From assembly GCA_027062365.1 (NCBI GenBank), contig JAMOTK010000031.1, positions 1 to 43,478 of the forward strand: a DNA stretch of 43,478 nucleotides, given 5' to 3'. Within the stretch, counting starts at the first letter, position 1. Every line of letters starts with the position of its first letter. The notes beneath the pieces were generated by a model. The model had not been told where the DNA came from. It made no database searches and saw only the letters and a list, made by a program, of their open reading frames with translations. The position numbers were made by a program, and so were the translations under genes. Source of the DNA: Sulfurovum sp. GTDB lineage: Bacteria > Campylobacterota > Campylobacteria > Campylobacterales > Sulfurovaceae. Positions 1-8,632 of the stretch are shown piece by piece.

Positions 1-151
1 AACAAATATAAGCCTAAGAACAAAAGCCTCAATATGTCTGGTATTTTTAAAAGTTGTGGAAATAATCCTGATTTTTTGGGTAGATTGGTTACATAATGGG
101 ATTTATATTGTATGAAAATGACCTAATAATTAGAATTGATGTATTTAATAT

Positions 152-228
152 TTGTTTAAGCAAAAAGGTACTATACTTCGAATAGGTCAATTACTGAATT
201 GACACTAACATTTTAACAGGAGTTAATC
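152..228 (+). promoter_or_regulatory. Promoter and leader of the first pilin gene
   Basis: A -10 box TATACT lies at 172-177; no good -35 is visible (TTGTTT at 152-157 is too close), as is common for sigma-70 promoters in Campylobacterota. The leader holds a perfect 7-bp inverted repeat, GTCAATT (186-192) / AATTGAC (197-203), around a 4-nt loop. It could stabilise the mRNA 5' end or bind a regulator; that role is inferred. AGGAG at 218-222 is the Shine-Dalgarno sequence, 6 nt before the ATG at 229. Positions 1-150 contain no gene that I can recognise. Confidence 0.55.
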
Positions 229-663
229 ATGAATAACATGAGACGTGGTTTCACAATGATCGAATTAATTTTCGTAATCGTAATTATCGGTATTTTAGCA
301 GCGGTAGCAATACCAAAATTGGCAGCAACAAGAGATGATGCTAAACAAGTAAAAGCAGTACAAAACTTGGCAACATGTGTATCAGATATTGGTGCAGCAT
401 TTACAGGTTCTGGTGAAGAAACAAGCGAAGCTTCAGATGCAGATGGTGCAAAAGCTTATGCATCTTGTAAAGATGTGAAAAATGATGCATGTTTTACTGT
501 AGCGGCTGTGACTAAAGCATCTGCTGATGGAAATTTTACTGTAGTAGATGCAGGATTATCTGAAACATGGTGTGAAAATGCTGAAGTACAAGCTTTAGCA
601 CAAGGTCTTTCAGCGTCATCAGCTGTAACTCATTCATTTGGTGGAAACAAAGTAAGCTTTTAG
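229..663 (+). CDS. Type IV pilin-like protein (class III prepilin signal)
   Basis: The 144-residue product begins with a prepilin peptidase motif, RRG then FTMIEL, so cleavage is expected between G7 and F8. The mature protein would have the usual Phe1 and Glu5 (E12 of the precursor), followed by a hydrophobic alpha-1 helix to about residue 33. The C-terminal part is small, rich in Ala, Ser and Asp, and has four cysteines (C50, C80, C88, C115) that could form two disulfides. It is likely exported and assembled into a type IV pilus or type II secretion-like pseudopilus; which one cannot be decided here. The SD at 218-222 favours this ATG over the one at 238. A paralogue follows at 857, with a nearly identical first 30 mature residues. 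Confidence 0.85.
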   Translation: MNNMRRGFTMIELIFVIVIIGILAAVAIPKLAATRDDAKQVKAVQNLATCVSDIGAAFTGSGEETSEASDADGAKAYASCKDVKNDACFTVAAVTKASADGNFTVVDAGLSETWCENAEVQALAQGLSASSAVTHSFGGNKVSF

Positions 664-767
664 TCTTACTTCTCCCCTTAGTATGCTTACCCTTTGGGGT
701 GGGTGTACGACTCTTCTTTTATCCCTTCTTCAAACTTTTAAACCCATAGCAAAAATTTAATTTTTTC

Positions 768-801
768 CTTCTACTTTATTTCTTCTTCTACTTTATTTCT
801 T
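768..801 (+). repeat. Perfect 17-bp tandem duplication
   Basis: The unit CTTCTACTTTATTTCTT occurs twice head to tail (768-784 and 785-801) in the T-rich spacer between the two pilin genes, just upstream of the second promoter. It may come from replication slippage. It also changes the T-rich tract spacing upstream of the -10, which can matter in Campylobacterota promoters; that effect is inferred. Confidence 0.85.
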
Positions 802-816
802 TTTTTGGTAAAGATG

Positions 817-850
817 TGCTATACTCTATAGCATAAGTATAATCAAAGGA
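817..850 (+). promoter_or_regulatory. Extended -10 promoter with overlapping inverted repeat
   Basis: TGC-TATACT (817-825) is an extended -10 box. It is embedded in a perfect inverted repeat, TGCTATA (817-823) CTC TATAGCA (827-833), so a protein binding the palindrome would cover the -10. AAGGA (846-850) is the SD of the pilin-like gene at 857, 6 nt before its ATG. Confidence 0.55.
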
Positions 851-856
851 TACAAG

Positions 857-1237
857 ATGAAAAAAGCATTTACCATGATAGAATTAATATTTGTTATCGT
901 TGTGATAGGGATACTCTCTGCTGTAGCTGTACCAAAACTAGCGGCGACCAGAGATGATGCCGAGATTACAAGGGCTAGGGTCACAGTAGCAGCTTTGCGT
1001 TCAGCCATTGCTACAGAAAGACAAAAAAACATCTTACGAGGGGTATTTACAGATATTAATGGAAGTACAGCCCTTGGGTTATTGGAGTATGGTATCACCT
1101 CTGATTGGAGTCAAAGTGGGGATAGCTTTGTCTTTACAGGACCGAATGATGAAACATGTTCTTTTAAGGTAGAGAATAATAGATTTTTTGCAGAAAATAA
1201 CTGTAGTATGGTAGGCATGTCAGATTTTAGACAATAG
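857..1237 (+). CDS. Second type IV pilin-like/pseudopilin protein
   Basis: This 126-residue protein has the N-terminus MKKA-FTMIEL with Glu at mature position 5 (E9), followed by a hydrophobic helix to about residue 30. The residue before the predicted cleavage site is Ala4 instead of the usual Gly; prepilin peptidases can accept Ala, usually less efficiently. After the helix the protein differs from the gene at 229 and resembles a minor pseudopilin, with two cysteines (C101, C116) near the C-terminus. It ends 7 bp before priA. It probably belongs to the same pilus or secretion apparatus as the first gene, perhaps as a minor subunit (inferred from size and tandem position). Confidence 0.8.
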   Translation: MKKAFTMIELIFVIVVIGILSAVAVPKLAATRDDAEITRARVTVAALRSAIATERQKNILRGVFTDINGSTALGLLEYGITSDWSQSGDSFVFTGPNDETCSFKVENNRFFAENNCSMVGMSDFRQ

Positions 1238-1244
1238 GGTTTTT

Positions 1245-3092
1245 TTGTATTACTATAAGGTTGTTTTATATAAATCTTCTGCACCCATACTTACCTATGC
1301 GTCTAGTGTGCCTATTGGCTTAGGTAGGGTGGTAGTTGTCACTGTTAGAACACATGAAAAAGTAGCCATCGTCTATGAAGAGACCGTCAAGCCTACGTTT
1401 GATAGCAGTGAAATATACGTTCTTAGACCCCACTACTATACTCCTTTACAGATGCAAATAGCACGATTTATCTCTAGCTATTATTTCTCTTCTTTTTCAG
1501 AATCGATTTCACTTTTTGTAGCCACTCCTATCACAGCACTACCTATGGAAGAGCCTAGTATAGTTACTCCTTTAGAGATACCTCTTTTGTCTTTGATGCA
1601 ACAAAAAGCCTATACATCTTTACTCCATAAAGACAAAGCCTTACTTTTTGGGGTCACAGGTGCAGGTAAGACAGAAATTTTTATCTCTTTGATGATAGAG
1701 ATGCTAAAAAAGGGTAAAAACTCTATTTTTCTTATGCCAGAGATTTCTCTTACCCCACAAATGGAAAAACGCCTCAAAATATATTTTGGAGAACATGTAG
1801 AGATGTGGCATTCCAAATTGACCAAAAAGAAAAAAGAGACGATTTTACAAGGGATAGAAGAGGGTAAGGTACGTATCTTGGCAGGGGCTAGGTCTACTTT
1901 GTTTGTGCCTTTGCCCAACGTAGGACTGATTATCGTAGATGAAGAACACGATGATAGCTACAAAGCAATCACACGACCACGCTACCACGCACGAGATGTA
2001 GCCGTACTCATGGCAGACAAACTAGGAGCAAAAGTCCTCTTGGCATCAGCTACCCCCTCTATGGGGTCTTACTATAAGTATGATGTGGTGAGATTGGATA
2101 AGCCGTATATCCAGACCAAAAAAGTCTATCATTTTATCACAGGCGATAGTATCAACCATACGATTTTAGAAGCCTTACAGCAACACTATCATAAACACAA
2201 TCAATCACTTCTTTTTTTACCCACACGTGGTAACTTTAAGTACCTCTATTGTCAACAATGTGGCAAAACACATTTGTGTCCTTATTGTTCGGTAGGTATG
2301 ACTCTACATAGGAAATTTAGACACTTAAAGTGCCACTATTGTAACTTTACCGAGGCGATTGTCGATACCTGTACACAGTGTGGGCATTCTCCTCTACAGA
2401 GTAACCGTATTGGTACAGTAGAAGCCATAGAAATTATCAGTGAAGCCATAGAGGGTATCAAGATAGAACAGTTTGACAAAGACAGTATCTCTACCAATAA
2501 AAAGCTCAAAGAGGCACTCAAACGTTTTGCTACAGGAGAGAGTCATCTACTTTTAGGGACACAGATGCTTAGTAAAGGGCATGATTATGCCAATATTACG
2601 CTTTGTGTGATTATGGGCTTAGACTATATCTTGGGACTAGCAGACTATAGAGCCAGAGAACGAGCGATGTCTTTGCTTTTTCAGATAGCAGGTCGTAGTG
2701 GCAGAAGCAAAGAAGCTCAAGTGCTTGTTCAGACTAGTGACCCTGAATTTTTTCAGACCTATTTGAGTGATTATGAGATTTTTATCAAAGATGAGTTGTC
2801 TTTTTTACAAGTAGCAGAGTATCCTCCTTTTGTCTCTTTGGCACGTATCCTTATCGCACACAAAGAAGAAACAAAAGCAGGAAAAACGACCCTAGATACC
2901 GTGACCAAGCTTAAAGCCTTTGACGATATAGAGATAGTAGGCTCAGGTAAAGCACCCATCGAACGTGTGGCAAATAAGTTTAGATTTCATATCTTGTTAC
3001 GTGCCAAAAATAGGATGCCTCTGCTCAAAGCGTTGCACAGTGTAGCATGTAGAGAGATAGAGATAGATATGGACCCTGTTGCATTTTCCTAG
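1245..3092 (+). CDS. priA: Primosomal protein N' (replication restart helicase PriA)
   Basis: PriA is the DNA helicase that recognises stalled forks and reloads DnaB. The 615-residue protein shows the expected parts in order: an N-terminal DNA-binding region (about 1-110), Walker A GVTGAGKT (136-143), a DEEH box (232-235), SAT (268-270), and eight zinc-binding cysteines in four pairs (C336/C339, C345/C348, C363/C366, C376/C379), then helicase C-terminal motifs including GRSGR. Length fits Campylobacterota PriA. The start is a TTG (1245), 7 bp after the pilin-like stop, with no good SD; translational coupling is likely. A start further downstream would remove conserved N-terminal sequence. Confidence 0.95.
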   Translation: MYYYKVVLYKSSAPILTYASSVPIGLGRVVVVTVRTHEKVAIVYEETVKPTFDSSEIYVLRPHYYTPLQMQIARFISSYYFSSFSESISLFVATPITALPMEEPSIVTPLEIPLLSLMQQKAYTSLLHKDKALLFGVTGAGKTEIFISLMIEMLKKGKNSIFLMPEISLTPQMEKRLKIYFGEHVEMWHSKLTKKKKETILQGIEEGKVRILAGARSTLFVPLPNVGLIIVDEEHDDSYKAITRPRYHARDVAVLMADKLGAKVLLASATPSMGSYYKYDVVRLDKPYIQTKKVYHFITGDSINHTILEALQQHYHKHNQSLLFLPTRGNFKYLYCQQCGKTHLCPYCSVGMTLHRKFRHLKCHYCNFTEAIVDTCTQCGHSPLQSNRIGTVEAIEIISEAIEGIKIEQFDKDSISTNKKLKEALKRFATGESHLLLGTQMLSKGHDYANITLCVIMGLDYILGLADYRARERAMSLLFQIAGRSGRSKEAQVLVQTSDPEFFQTYLSDYEIFIKDELSFLQVAEYPPFVSLARILIAHKEETKAGKTTLDTVTKLKAFDDIEIVGSGKAPIERVANKFRFHILLRAKNRMPLLKALHSVACREIEIDMDPVAFS

Positions 3093-3106
3093 ATTAATAT
3101 AGTTTG

Positions 3107-3134
3107 GATAAAATAAAAGTATTTTAATAAAGGC
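3107..3134 (+). promoter_or_regulatory. Promoter and SD of ispG
   Basis: GATAAAAT (3107-3114), a -10 form seen more than once in this window, lies after the priA stop. AAGG (3130-3133) precedes the GTG start by 7 nt. This suggests that ispG-dnaB-comEC is a transcription unit of its own. Confidence 0.45.
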
Positions 3135-3140
3135 AGACCC

Positions 3141-4202
3141 GTGAAAGATAGAGTAAAAACCAAAAAAATTTATGTCGGTGATGTAGCCGTAGGGGGAGAT
3201 GCACCTCTCTCTGTACAGTCTATGACCTACTCTGATACCCACAATATCCAAGCAACTGTAGAACAGATAAACCGTCTTCACTTTGCAGGGGCTGATATGG
3301 TGCGTGTGGCAGTTCCAGAGATGAAAGATGCTATTGCCCTCAAAGCCATCAAAGAACAAATTTCTCTTCCTCTCATTGCAGATATTCATTTTAACTATAA
3401 ATTGGCTTTAGAAGCAGCCAAATGGGTCGATTGTATCCGTCTAAATCCTGGTAATATCGGTGAAAAATCACGTATCAAAGAGATAGTCAAAGCCTGTCAA
3501 GAGAGAAACCTCCCTATCCGTATAGGGGTCAACGCAGGAAGCTTAGAAAAAGAGTTTGACCAAAAGTATGGAGCAACAGCAGAGGGTATGGTCGCTTCAG
3601 CCCAATACAATATCAAATTTTTAGAAGATTTAGGATTTACAAATATAAAAGTCTCACTCAAAGCCTCTGATGTGGAGAGAACGGTGGATGCCTATAGACT
3701 TTTGCGTCCCAAAAATGATTATCCTTTTCATCTAGGGGTTACCGAAGCAGGTACTATCTTTCATGCTACTATCAAATCTTCTATCGGACTAGGGGCATTG
3801 CTTTTGGATGGTATCGGCGATACGATGCGTGTCTCTATCACAGGTGAATTAGAAGAAGAGATACGCATAGGCAAAGCCATACTCAAAGACTCAGGACGTA
3901 TCAAAGAAGGACTCAATATCATCTCTTGTCCTACCTGTGGACGTATAGAAGCCGATTTGGTCACAGCTGTAGCAGAAGTCGAACGCCGTACAGCACATAT
4001 CAAGACCCCTATGGATGTATCTGTGATGGGATGTGTGGTCAATGCCATTGGCGAAGCCAAACATGCTGATGTTGCCATAGCCTATGGCAAAGGAGCAGGA
4101 CTTGTGATGCTACGAGGCGAAGTGGTGGCACGTTTACCCGAAAAAGAGTTGGTCGATAGATTTGTCTTTGAAGTCGAAAAGTTCGCCAAGGAAAATGCCT
4201 AA
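3141..4202 (+). CDS. ispG: 4-hydroxy-3-methylbut-2-enyl diphosphate synthase (IspG/GcpE)
   Basis: IspG converts methylerythritol cyclodiphosphate to HMBPP in the non-mevalonate isoprenoid pathway, using a [4Fe-4S] cluster and an external electron donor such as flavodoxin. The 353-residue protein has the TIM-barrel part (for example [11 protein letters not shown] and the DIHFNY strand) and the cluster-binding part with SCPTCGR (C263, C266) and MGCVVN (C298), with the conserved Glu at about 305. Length matches the bacterial two-domain form. It starts with GTG and ends one base into the dnaB start (TAATG). The first enzyme of the same pathway, dxs, is at 19748 in this window. Confidence 0.96.
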   Translation: MKDRVKTKKIYVGDVAVGGDAPLSVQSMTYSDTHNIQATVEQINRLHFAGADMVRVAVPEMKDAIALKAIKEQISLPLIADIHFNYKLALEAAKWVDCIRLNPGNIGEKSRIKEIVKACQERNLPIRIGVNAGSLEKEFDQKYGATAEGMVASAQYNIKFLEDLGFTNIKVSLKASDVERTVDAYRLLRPKNDYPFHLGVTEAGTIFHATIKSSIGLGALLLDGIGDTMRVSITGELEEEIRIGKAILKDSGRIKEGLNIISCPTCGRIEADLVTAVAEVERRTAHIKTPMDVSVMGCVVNAIGEAKHADVAIAYGKGAGLVMLRGEVVARLPEKELVDRFVFEVEKFAKENA

Positions 4203-6670
4203 TGGAAAATATGTACAATCTTAACATAGAAAGAGCCGTACTTTCTGCGATTATTTTTGACCCAGAGACCTATGAAGAGATAGCAGCGAAGCTACAAGCT
4301 CATGACTTTTATCTGCCTTTTCATCAGCATGTCTTTACAGCTATGGAAGCACTAAGTGCAGAAGAAAAGCCTCTTGATGATGAATTTTTACGTGTAAAGC
4401 TTACTAATATGGGCAAATTTGATGAAGTAGCCATGTTAGATGTCCTCTCTTCAAACCCTATTAGTAACACGGCTGCTTATATGGATGAAATCAAAGCCAA
4501 ATCAACCAAAAGAGCCTTAGCTACCCTTGCCACAGAGATAAAAAAAGTCACGATAGAAGATGATTTACCAGCCGATGAAGTGATGAACCTTGTAGAAAAA
4601 AAACTCTATGAAATCACCCAAAATTCTACCTCTAACGATTTTAGAGAATCTAAAGAGATTACCGTAGCGATGTTAGCAGAGATAGAACGTCTCAAAGCAT
4701 TGGGTAACTCCAAACTCATCGGTACAGATACAGGATTTAAAAATCTAAACGACAAAACAAGTGGTTTTGGTAAAGGAGACTTGGTCATCATCGCAGCACG
4801 TCCTGCTATGGGAAAATGTCTAGGCAAGGGGACAAAGGTCTTGATGTATGATGGTAGACTCAAAAAAGTAGAAGATGTCTGTGTCAATGATACACTCATG
4901 GGAGATGATTCTAGTCCTCGTACTGTACTTTCTTTAGCACGTGGCAAAGAAGAGATGTATTGGGTACGACAAAATAAAGGCATAGATTATCGTGTCAATA
5001 AATCTCATATACTGTCATTGAAACGCTCACGAAACGAAGGTCGTCACACACACGGAGATGTCCTCAATATAGAAGTATCAGAGTACATCACAAAATCTGA
5101 TAAATTTAAGAGTAATTATAAGGGCTATAAAAAGGCTATAGATTTTCCTTCTGTAGCATTGGATGTTGAGCCTTACTTTTTGGGTTTATGGTTAGGAGAT
5201 GGGCGAAGTTCTGATGTGCGTATTGCTACTGAAGATAAAGAAATTGTAGGCTATTTAAATGCCTATGCTCAAAGATTGGATAAGGCTGTTTATAGGTATA
5301 AAGTCGAGGGTAAGTGTCCTATGTATGGGATTATCAATATCCAAAAAGAGGGTCAAAAAAAGAATTTAAAAAATTCACTTCAATCTAAACTAAGAGCATT
5401 AGGTGTCATAGAAAATAAACATATACCACAAGTATATCTTTCTAATAGTAGGAAAAATCGTTTAGAACTATTGGCAGGGTTAATAGATAGTGATGGCTAT
5501 TATGATGACAGTCATCATGTTATGGAAATTATACAAAAAAGAAAAGTCTTAGCCCAACAAATTAAGTTTTTGGCAGATTCTCTAGGCTTTCGATGTTCTT
5601 TCAAGTCCAAAATAGCCAAAATCAAAAGTATTGATTATGAATGTGAAGTGTATCGTGTACGAATTGTGGGTCATTTAAATGAAATTCCTACACATATCTC
5701 ACGAAAAAAAGCGAGGTCTTTGAAATCTAAACGAGAGCATACTCACACAGGTATCAAAGTCCAATACGATAAAGTAGATGATTATTATGGTTTTGTTTTG
5801 GATGGAAATCATCTCTTTTTACTAGAAGATATGACGGTCACTCACAATACAGCTCTGGTTCTCAATATGGCACTCAAAGCCATTGAGCGTAATGAGGGGG
5901 TAGCGTTTTTTTCTTTGGAAATGCCTGCTGAACAGCTCATGCTTAGACTTCTTTCTGCGAAGACTTCTATCCCACTTCAAGCACTAAGGGTAGGAGATTT
6001 GAGAGATGAGCAGTGGACTCAGCTCTCTGCTGCTACAACTGAACTTGCCTCTAAGAAACTTTTTGTAGATGATGGGGGGTATGCTACTATCCATCATGTA
6101 AGAAGTAAATTGCGTAAGCTCAAAGCCCAACATCCTGAGATTACTATGGCAGTGATTGACTACTTACAATTGATGTCAGGAGACAATAAAGAAGGGCGAC
6201 AGCAAGTAGTCTCTGAAATATCAAGAGGACTCAAACAACTAGCACGTGAACTACAACTGCCTATCATCGCACTTTCACAGCTCAACCGTGGGGTAGAGAG
6301 TAGGGACAATAAACGACCGATGCTTTCTGATTTGCGTGAGTCGGGTGCGATTGAGCAAGATGCTGATATTATCCTTTTTGTCTATCGTGATGATGTCTAT
6401 CGTGAAGCCATGGAAAAAGAAAAAGAGATGAAAGGCAAGGCTGATGGAAAGCCCTATACCTCTGAATTTAGAACCAAATCAGAAGAAGATACAGAAATCA
6501 TCATCGGAAAACAAAGAAATGGCCCTACAGGTACGGTAGAATTGGTATTTCAAAAGAACTTTACACGCTTTGTAGATAAAAGTATCTCCCCTGCCTTTGA
6601 GATAGAATATGAAGACTCGGACATCCCTATGCAAGAAGCGACAATCAATGTAGATATACCTATTATCTAA
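4202..6670 (+). CDS. dnaB: Replicative DNA helicase DnaB with an in-frame intein
   Basis: DnaB is the hexameric 5'-3' fork helicase. The 822-codon gene is too long for DnaB because residues 206-549 are an intein; the spliced helicase would be 478 residues, normal for the family. The N-extein has the DnaB N-terminal domain and reaches the P-loop, ARPAMGK. The C-extein resumes at T550, giving the rebuilt Walker A MGKT. Walker B is in VIDYLQLM, and SQLNRGVESR is the DnaB-type motif that follows. The intein splits the GK-T of the ATP-binding site, so unspliced protein should be inactive. The start overlaps the ispG stop and the end overlaps comEC by one base each. Confidence 0.96.
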   Translation: MENMYNLNIERAVLSAIIFDPETYEEIAAKLQAHDFYLPFHQHVFTAMEALSAEEKPLDDEFLRVKLTNMGKFDEVAMLDVLSSNPISNTAAYMDEIKAKSTKRALATLATEIKKVTIEDDLPADEVMNLVEKKLYEITQNSTSNDFRESKEITVAMLAEIERLKALGNSKLIGTDTGFKNLNDKTSGFGKGDLVIIAARPAMGKCLGKGTKVLMYDGRLKKVEDVCVNDTLMGDDSSPRTVLSLARGKEEMYWVRQNKGIDYRVNKSHILSLKRSRNEGRHTHGDVLNIEVSEYITKSDKFKSNYKGYKKAIDFPSVALDVEPYFLGLWLGDGRSSDVRIATEDKEIVGYLNAYAQRLDKAVYRYKVEGKCPMYGIINIQKEGQKKNLKNSLQSKLRALGVIENKHIPQVYLSNSRKNRLELLAGLIDSDGYYDDSHHVMEIIQKRKVLAQQIKFLADSLGFRCSFKSKIAKIKSIDYECEVYRVRIVGHLNEIPTHISRKKARSLKSKREHTHTGIKVQYDKVDDYYGFVLDGNHLFLLEDMTVTHNTALVLNMALKAIERNEGVAFFSLEMPAEQLMLRLLSAKTSIPLQALRVGDLRDEQWTQLSAATTELASKKLFVDDGGYATIHHVRSKLRKLKAQHPEITMAVIDYLQLMSGDNKEGRQQVVSEISRGLKQLARELQLPIIALSQLNRGVESRDNKRPMLSDLRESGAIEQDADIILFVYRDDVYREAMEKEKEMKGKADGKPYTSEFRTKSEEDTEIIIGKQRNGPTGTVELVFQKNFTRFVDKSISPAFEIEYEDSDIPMQEATINVDIPII
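4817..5848 (+). mobile_element. Intein with LAGLIDADG homing endonuclease in DnaB
   Basis: The 344-residue intein starts with Cys206 (CLGKGTKVLMYDG, block A) and ends with His548-Asn549, followed by Thr550 as the +1 nucleophile. Splicing should therefore use Cys1, the terminal His-Asn and Thr+1. Block B is seen as NKSHIL (267 onward, with the usual His). The two LAGLIDADG helices are FLGLWLGDG (about 326-334) and LLAGLIDSDG (about 423-432); each retains an acidic residue, so the endonuclease looks intact. Block F is near YYGFVLDGNHLFLL. The element is selfish: a homing endonuclease would cut intein-less dnaB alleles at the P-loop codons. Confidence 0.93.
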
Positions 6671-7956
6671 TGCAATTATCAAAGCCCAAGCTCTTTCCTG
6701 AGACCAAAGGGTTTATACGGGTGATGGCTTTTCTTCTTGTGCTTATCATGCTACATCTTTTGATACGCTATCAAGCGTATCAAACATTTATCAACAAACC
6801 TTTTTACTATACCTATGTTACTGTAACTATCGCATATAAAAAAACCAAAAATAATAAACACTATCAAGTCCTCAAAGTCAAAAGTGATGATGGCATGCAC
6901 TTTTATACAGTAACACACCTCAAAAAAGATTTAAATCACTACCGACTACGCTTACAAATATTCCCCAATAAAAGTATCAAATTTGTAGAATATTTGGGTA
7001 CATTTTATATCAACAGTAAGATAAAAAAAGAAGAGCGTATGGCTATTTCTATGAAAGAGAAACTTTTAGAAAAAGTAGCCTTACAACATACCTCTATCTC
7101 TATGCAACATTTTTATCAAGCGATATTTTTTGCTACAGCGATAGACAAAGATTTACGTGCCTCTATTGCACTTTTAGGTGTGAGCCATTTGGTGGCATTG
7201 AGTGGTTTTCATTTGGGTATTTTATGGGGCTTGGTCTATGGGGGATTGTTGTTAGTCTATCGTCCATTACAACGAAAGTTTTTTCCTTACCGTCATGCAC
7301 TTTTTGATATGGGACTTGTAGCGATGCTTCTTTTAGGCATGTATGTATGGTTTGTAGATTTCCCTCCCTCTTTACTACGTTCTTACGCCATGGTATTGGT
7401 AGGTTGGGTCGTTTTACTCTTAGGCATGGAGTTATTGAGCTTTACATTTTTGACAAGTATTATCGCTATACTTCTACTCCTTTCTCCTGCTCTTTTAGTC
7501 TCTCTTTCGTTTTGGTTTTCTGTAGCAGGGGTGTTTTATATCTTTTTGATTTTACACTATAGCCAAAGATATTCAACACATCTTATCTCTTTTGTTTTTA
7601 TCCCCTTTGGTATCTTTGTCTTGATGCAACCTGTGGTGCATAGTGTATTTTTTGTTACAAGTTTCTATCAACTTTTGTCTCCATTTTTGTCTTTGATATT
7701 TATACTCTTTTACCCTTTCGTCATGCTTTTGCATCTCGTAGGTTTAGGGGGTATTTTAGACAGTGTATTATTAGGATTATTTGCTTTACCTCCACATCAA
7801 GCATTGATAGACAATGAAGCATTGCTCTTAGACTATTGGATATTGGGAGCGTATATTGCTATATCTATTGGGGCTATTTGGTGGAGAAAGGTTTTTTGGC
7901 TCTTGATGGGGGTTTCTTTTGGGTATATGTGTTATCTCTTTTTATGGATTCTCTAA
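6670..7956 (+). CDS. comEC: ComEC/Rec2-type competence membrane protein
   Basis: ComEC forms the inner-membrane channel that takes up single-stranded DNA in natural transformation. The 428-residue protein has an N-terminal segment with one membrane helix and a soluble OB-like region (about 45-120). This is followed by the Competence domain with ALSGFHLGIL (176-185) and many hydrophobic helices up to the C-terminus. The C-terminal metallo-beta-lactamase domain of long ComEC proteins is absent, as in many Campylobacterota. The ATG overlaps the dnaB stop (TAATG). Pilin-like genes and the Xer gene in the same window fit a naturally competent organism, but this is only suggestive. Confidence 0.85.
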   Translation: MQLSKPKLFPETKGFIRVMAFLLVLIMLHLLIRYQAYQTFINKPFYYTYVTVTIAYKKTKNNKHYQVLKVKSDDGMHFYTVTHLKKDLNHYRLRLQIFPNKSIKFVEYLGTFYINSKIKKEERMAISMKEKLLEKVALQHTSISMQHFYQAIFFATAIDKDLRASIALLGVSHLVALSGFHLGILWGLVYGGLLLVYRPLQRKFFPYRHALFDMGLVAMLLLGMYVWFVDFPPSLLRSYAMVLVGWVVLLLGMELLSFTFLTSIIAILLLLSPALLVSLSFWFSVAGVFYIFLILHYSQRYSTHLISFVFIPFGIFVLMQPVVHSVFFVTSFYQLLSPFLSLIFILFYPFVMLLHLVGLGGILDSVLLGLFALPPHQALIDNEALLLDYWILGAYIAISIGAIWWRKVFWLLMGVSFGYMCYLFLWIL

Positions 7957-8012
7957 AGTCTATGTAATTACAAAAATGATACACTTAAATATAAGAATAT
8001 AAAGGTGTCACA

Positions 8013-8342
8013 ATGGGTGAATTACAATATATGCCATTACTTAATGTAGAATATTTTGAAAATATGAATACCTTACCTAGTGTTGAAACGCAAAATGCAA
8101 TTAAAATTTCTCTAATGATGGTCTCTGGTTTTAGAGAAATTCTTGATGATTTAAATTTTGATGAAGAGAAATTACGGACTTTACAGTTTAATCTTGATGA
8201 TAATTATGAAGTAGTAGAAGAAATTTTTAGTCATAGCAAAGAGAAAGAGATGAGAAATAATTTGGATACACTTTTGACACAAATGGCAAAACTTGAAATG
8301 GAAATTGGAGATTTGATTTTAGAGCATAAACATGGTGCTTAA
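8013..8342 (+). CDS. Small protein of unknown function (first of an overlapping pair)
   Basis: The 109-residue product is acidic and looks mostly alpha-helical (long Leu/Glu/Lys stretches between about 20 and 105), without signal peptide or membrane helix. I do not recognise a family. AAAGG at about 8001-8005 precedes the ATG. It overlaps the next gene by 11 bases, so the two are translated together. Two small overlapping cytoplasmic genes of this size can be a toxin-antitoxin or chaperone/partner pair, but no toxin motif is seen. Confidence 0.65.
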   Translation: MGELQYMPLLNVEYFENMNTLPSVETQNAIKISLMMVSGFREILDDLNFDEEKLRTLQFNLDDNYEVVEEIFSHSKEKEMRNNLDTLLTQMAKLEMEIGDLILEHKHGA

Positions 8343-8616
8343 ATTTGATGTTAAATATCTTCGGAGTAAAGAAAAAGTTTCCAAAAAAATTGGCGTAGAA
8401 AATATTATAGCAACCGAAGAGCTTTTTGAAACAGATGTTTCACATAGTAAATTAAATCTAAAAGTGATTCGCTGTCGTAGAGATAAGCACAAACAGTCTA
8501 TACGTGTTTTAGGAAATGATGGTTATAGAATTTTACTTACAACAAAAGATGAAATAATTTATTTTCAAGATATTATGAAGCACGATAAATATGATAGAGT
8601 AACGAAAAACTGTTAG
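8332..8616 (+). CDS. Small basic protein of unknown function (second of the pair)
   Basis: This 94-residue protein is basic (KVIRCRRDKHKQS in the middle) and its second half reads like a short beta-rich fold (SIRVLGNDGYRILLTTKDEI). It is not recognised with confidence. The gene begins inside the end of the 8013 gene and converges on the yihY-like gene at 8633, 16 bp away. A basic partner of an acidic small protein could bind nucleic acid or the partner itself; this is speculation from charge only. Confidence 0.6.
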   Translation: MVLKFDVKYLRSKEKVSKKIGVENIIATEELFETDVSHSKLNLKVIRCRRDKHKQSIRVLGNDGYRILLTTKDEIIYFQDIMKHDKYDRVTKNC

Positions 8617-8632
8617 ACGATGAGGGTATAGT

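Noticed and set aside
664-767. Strong terminator after the first pilin gene
   Set aside because: The CCCC/GGGG pieces around 676-700 do not form a convincing stem followed by a T-run; termination here remains possible but not supported.
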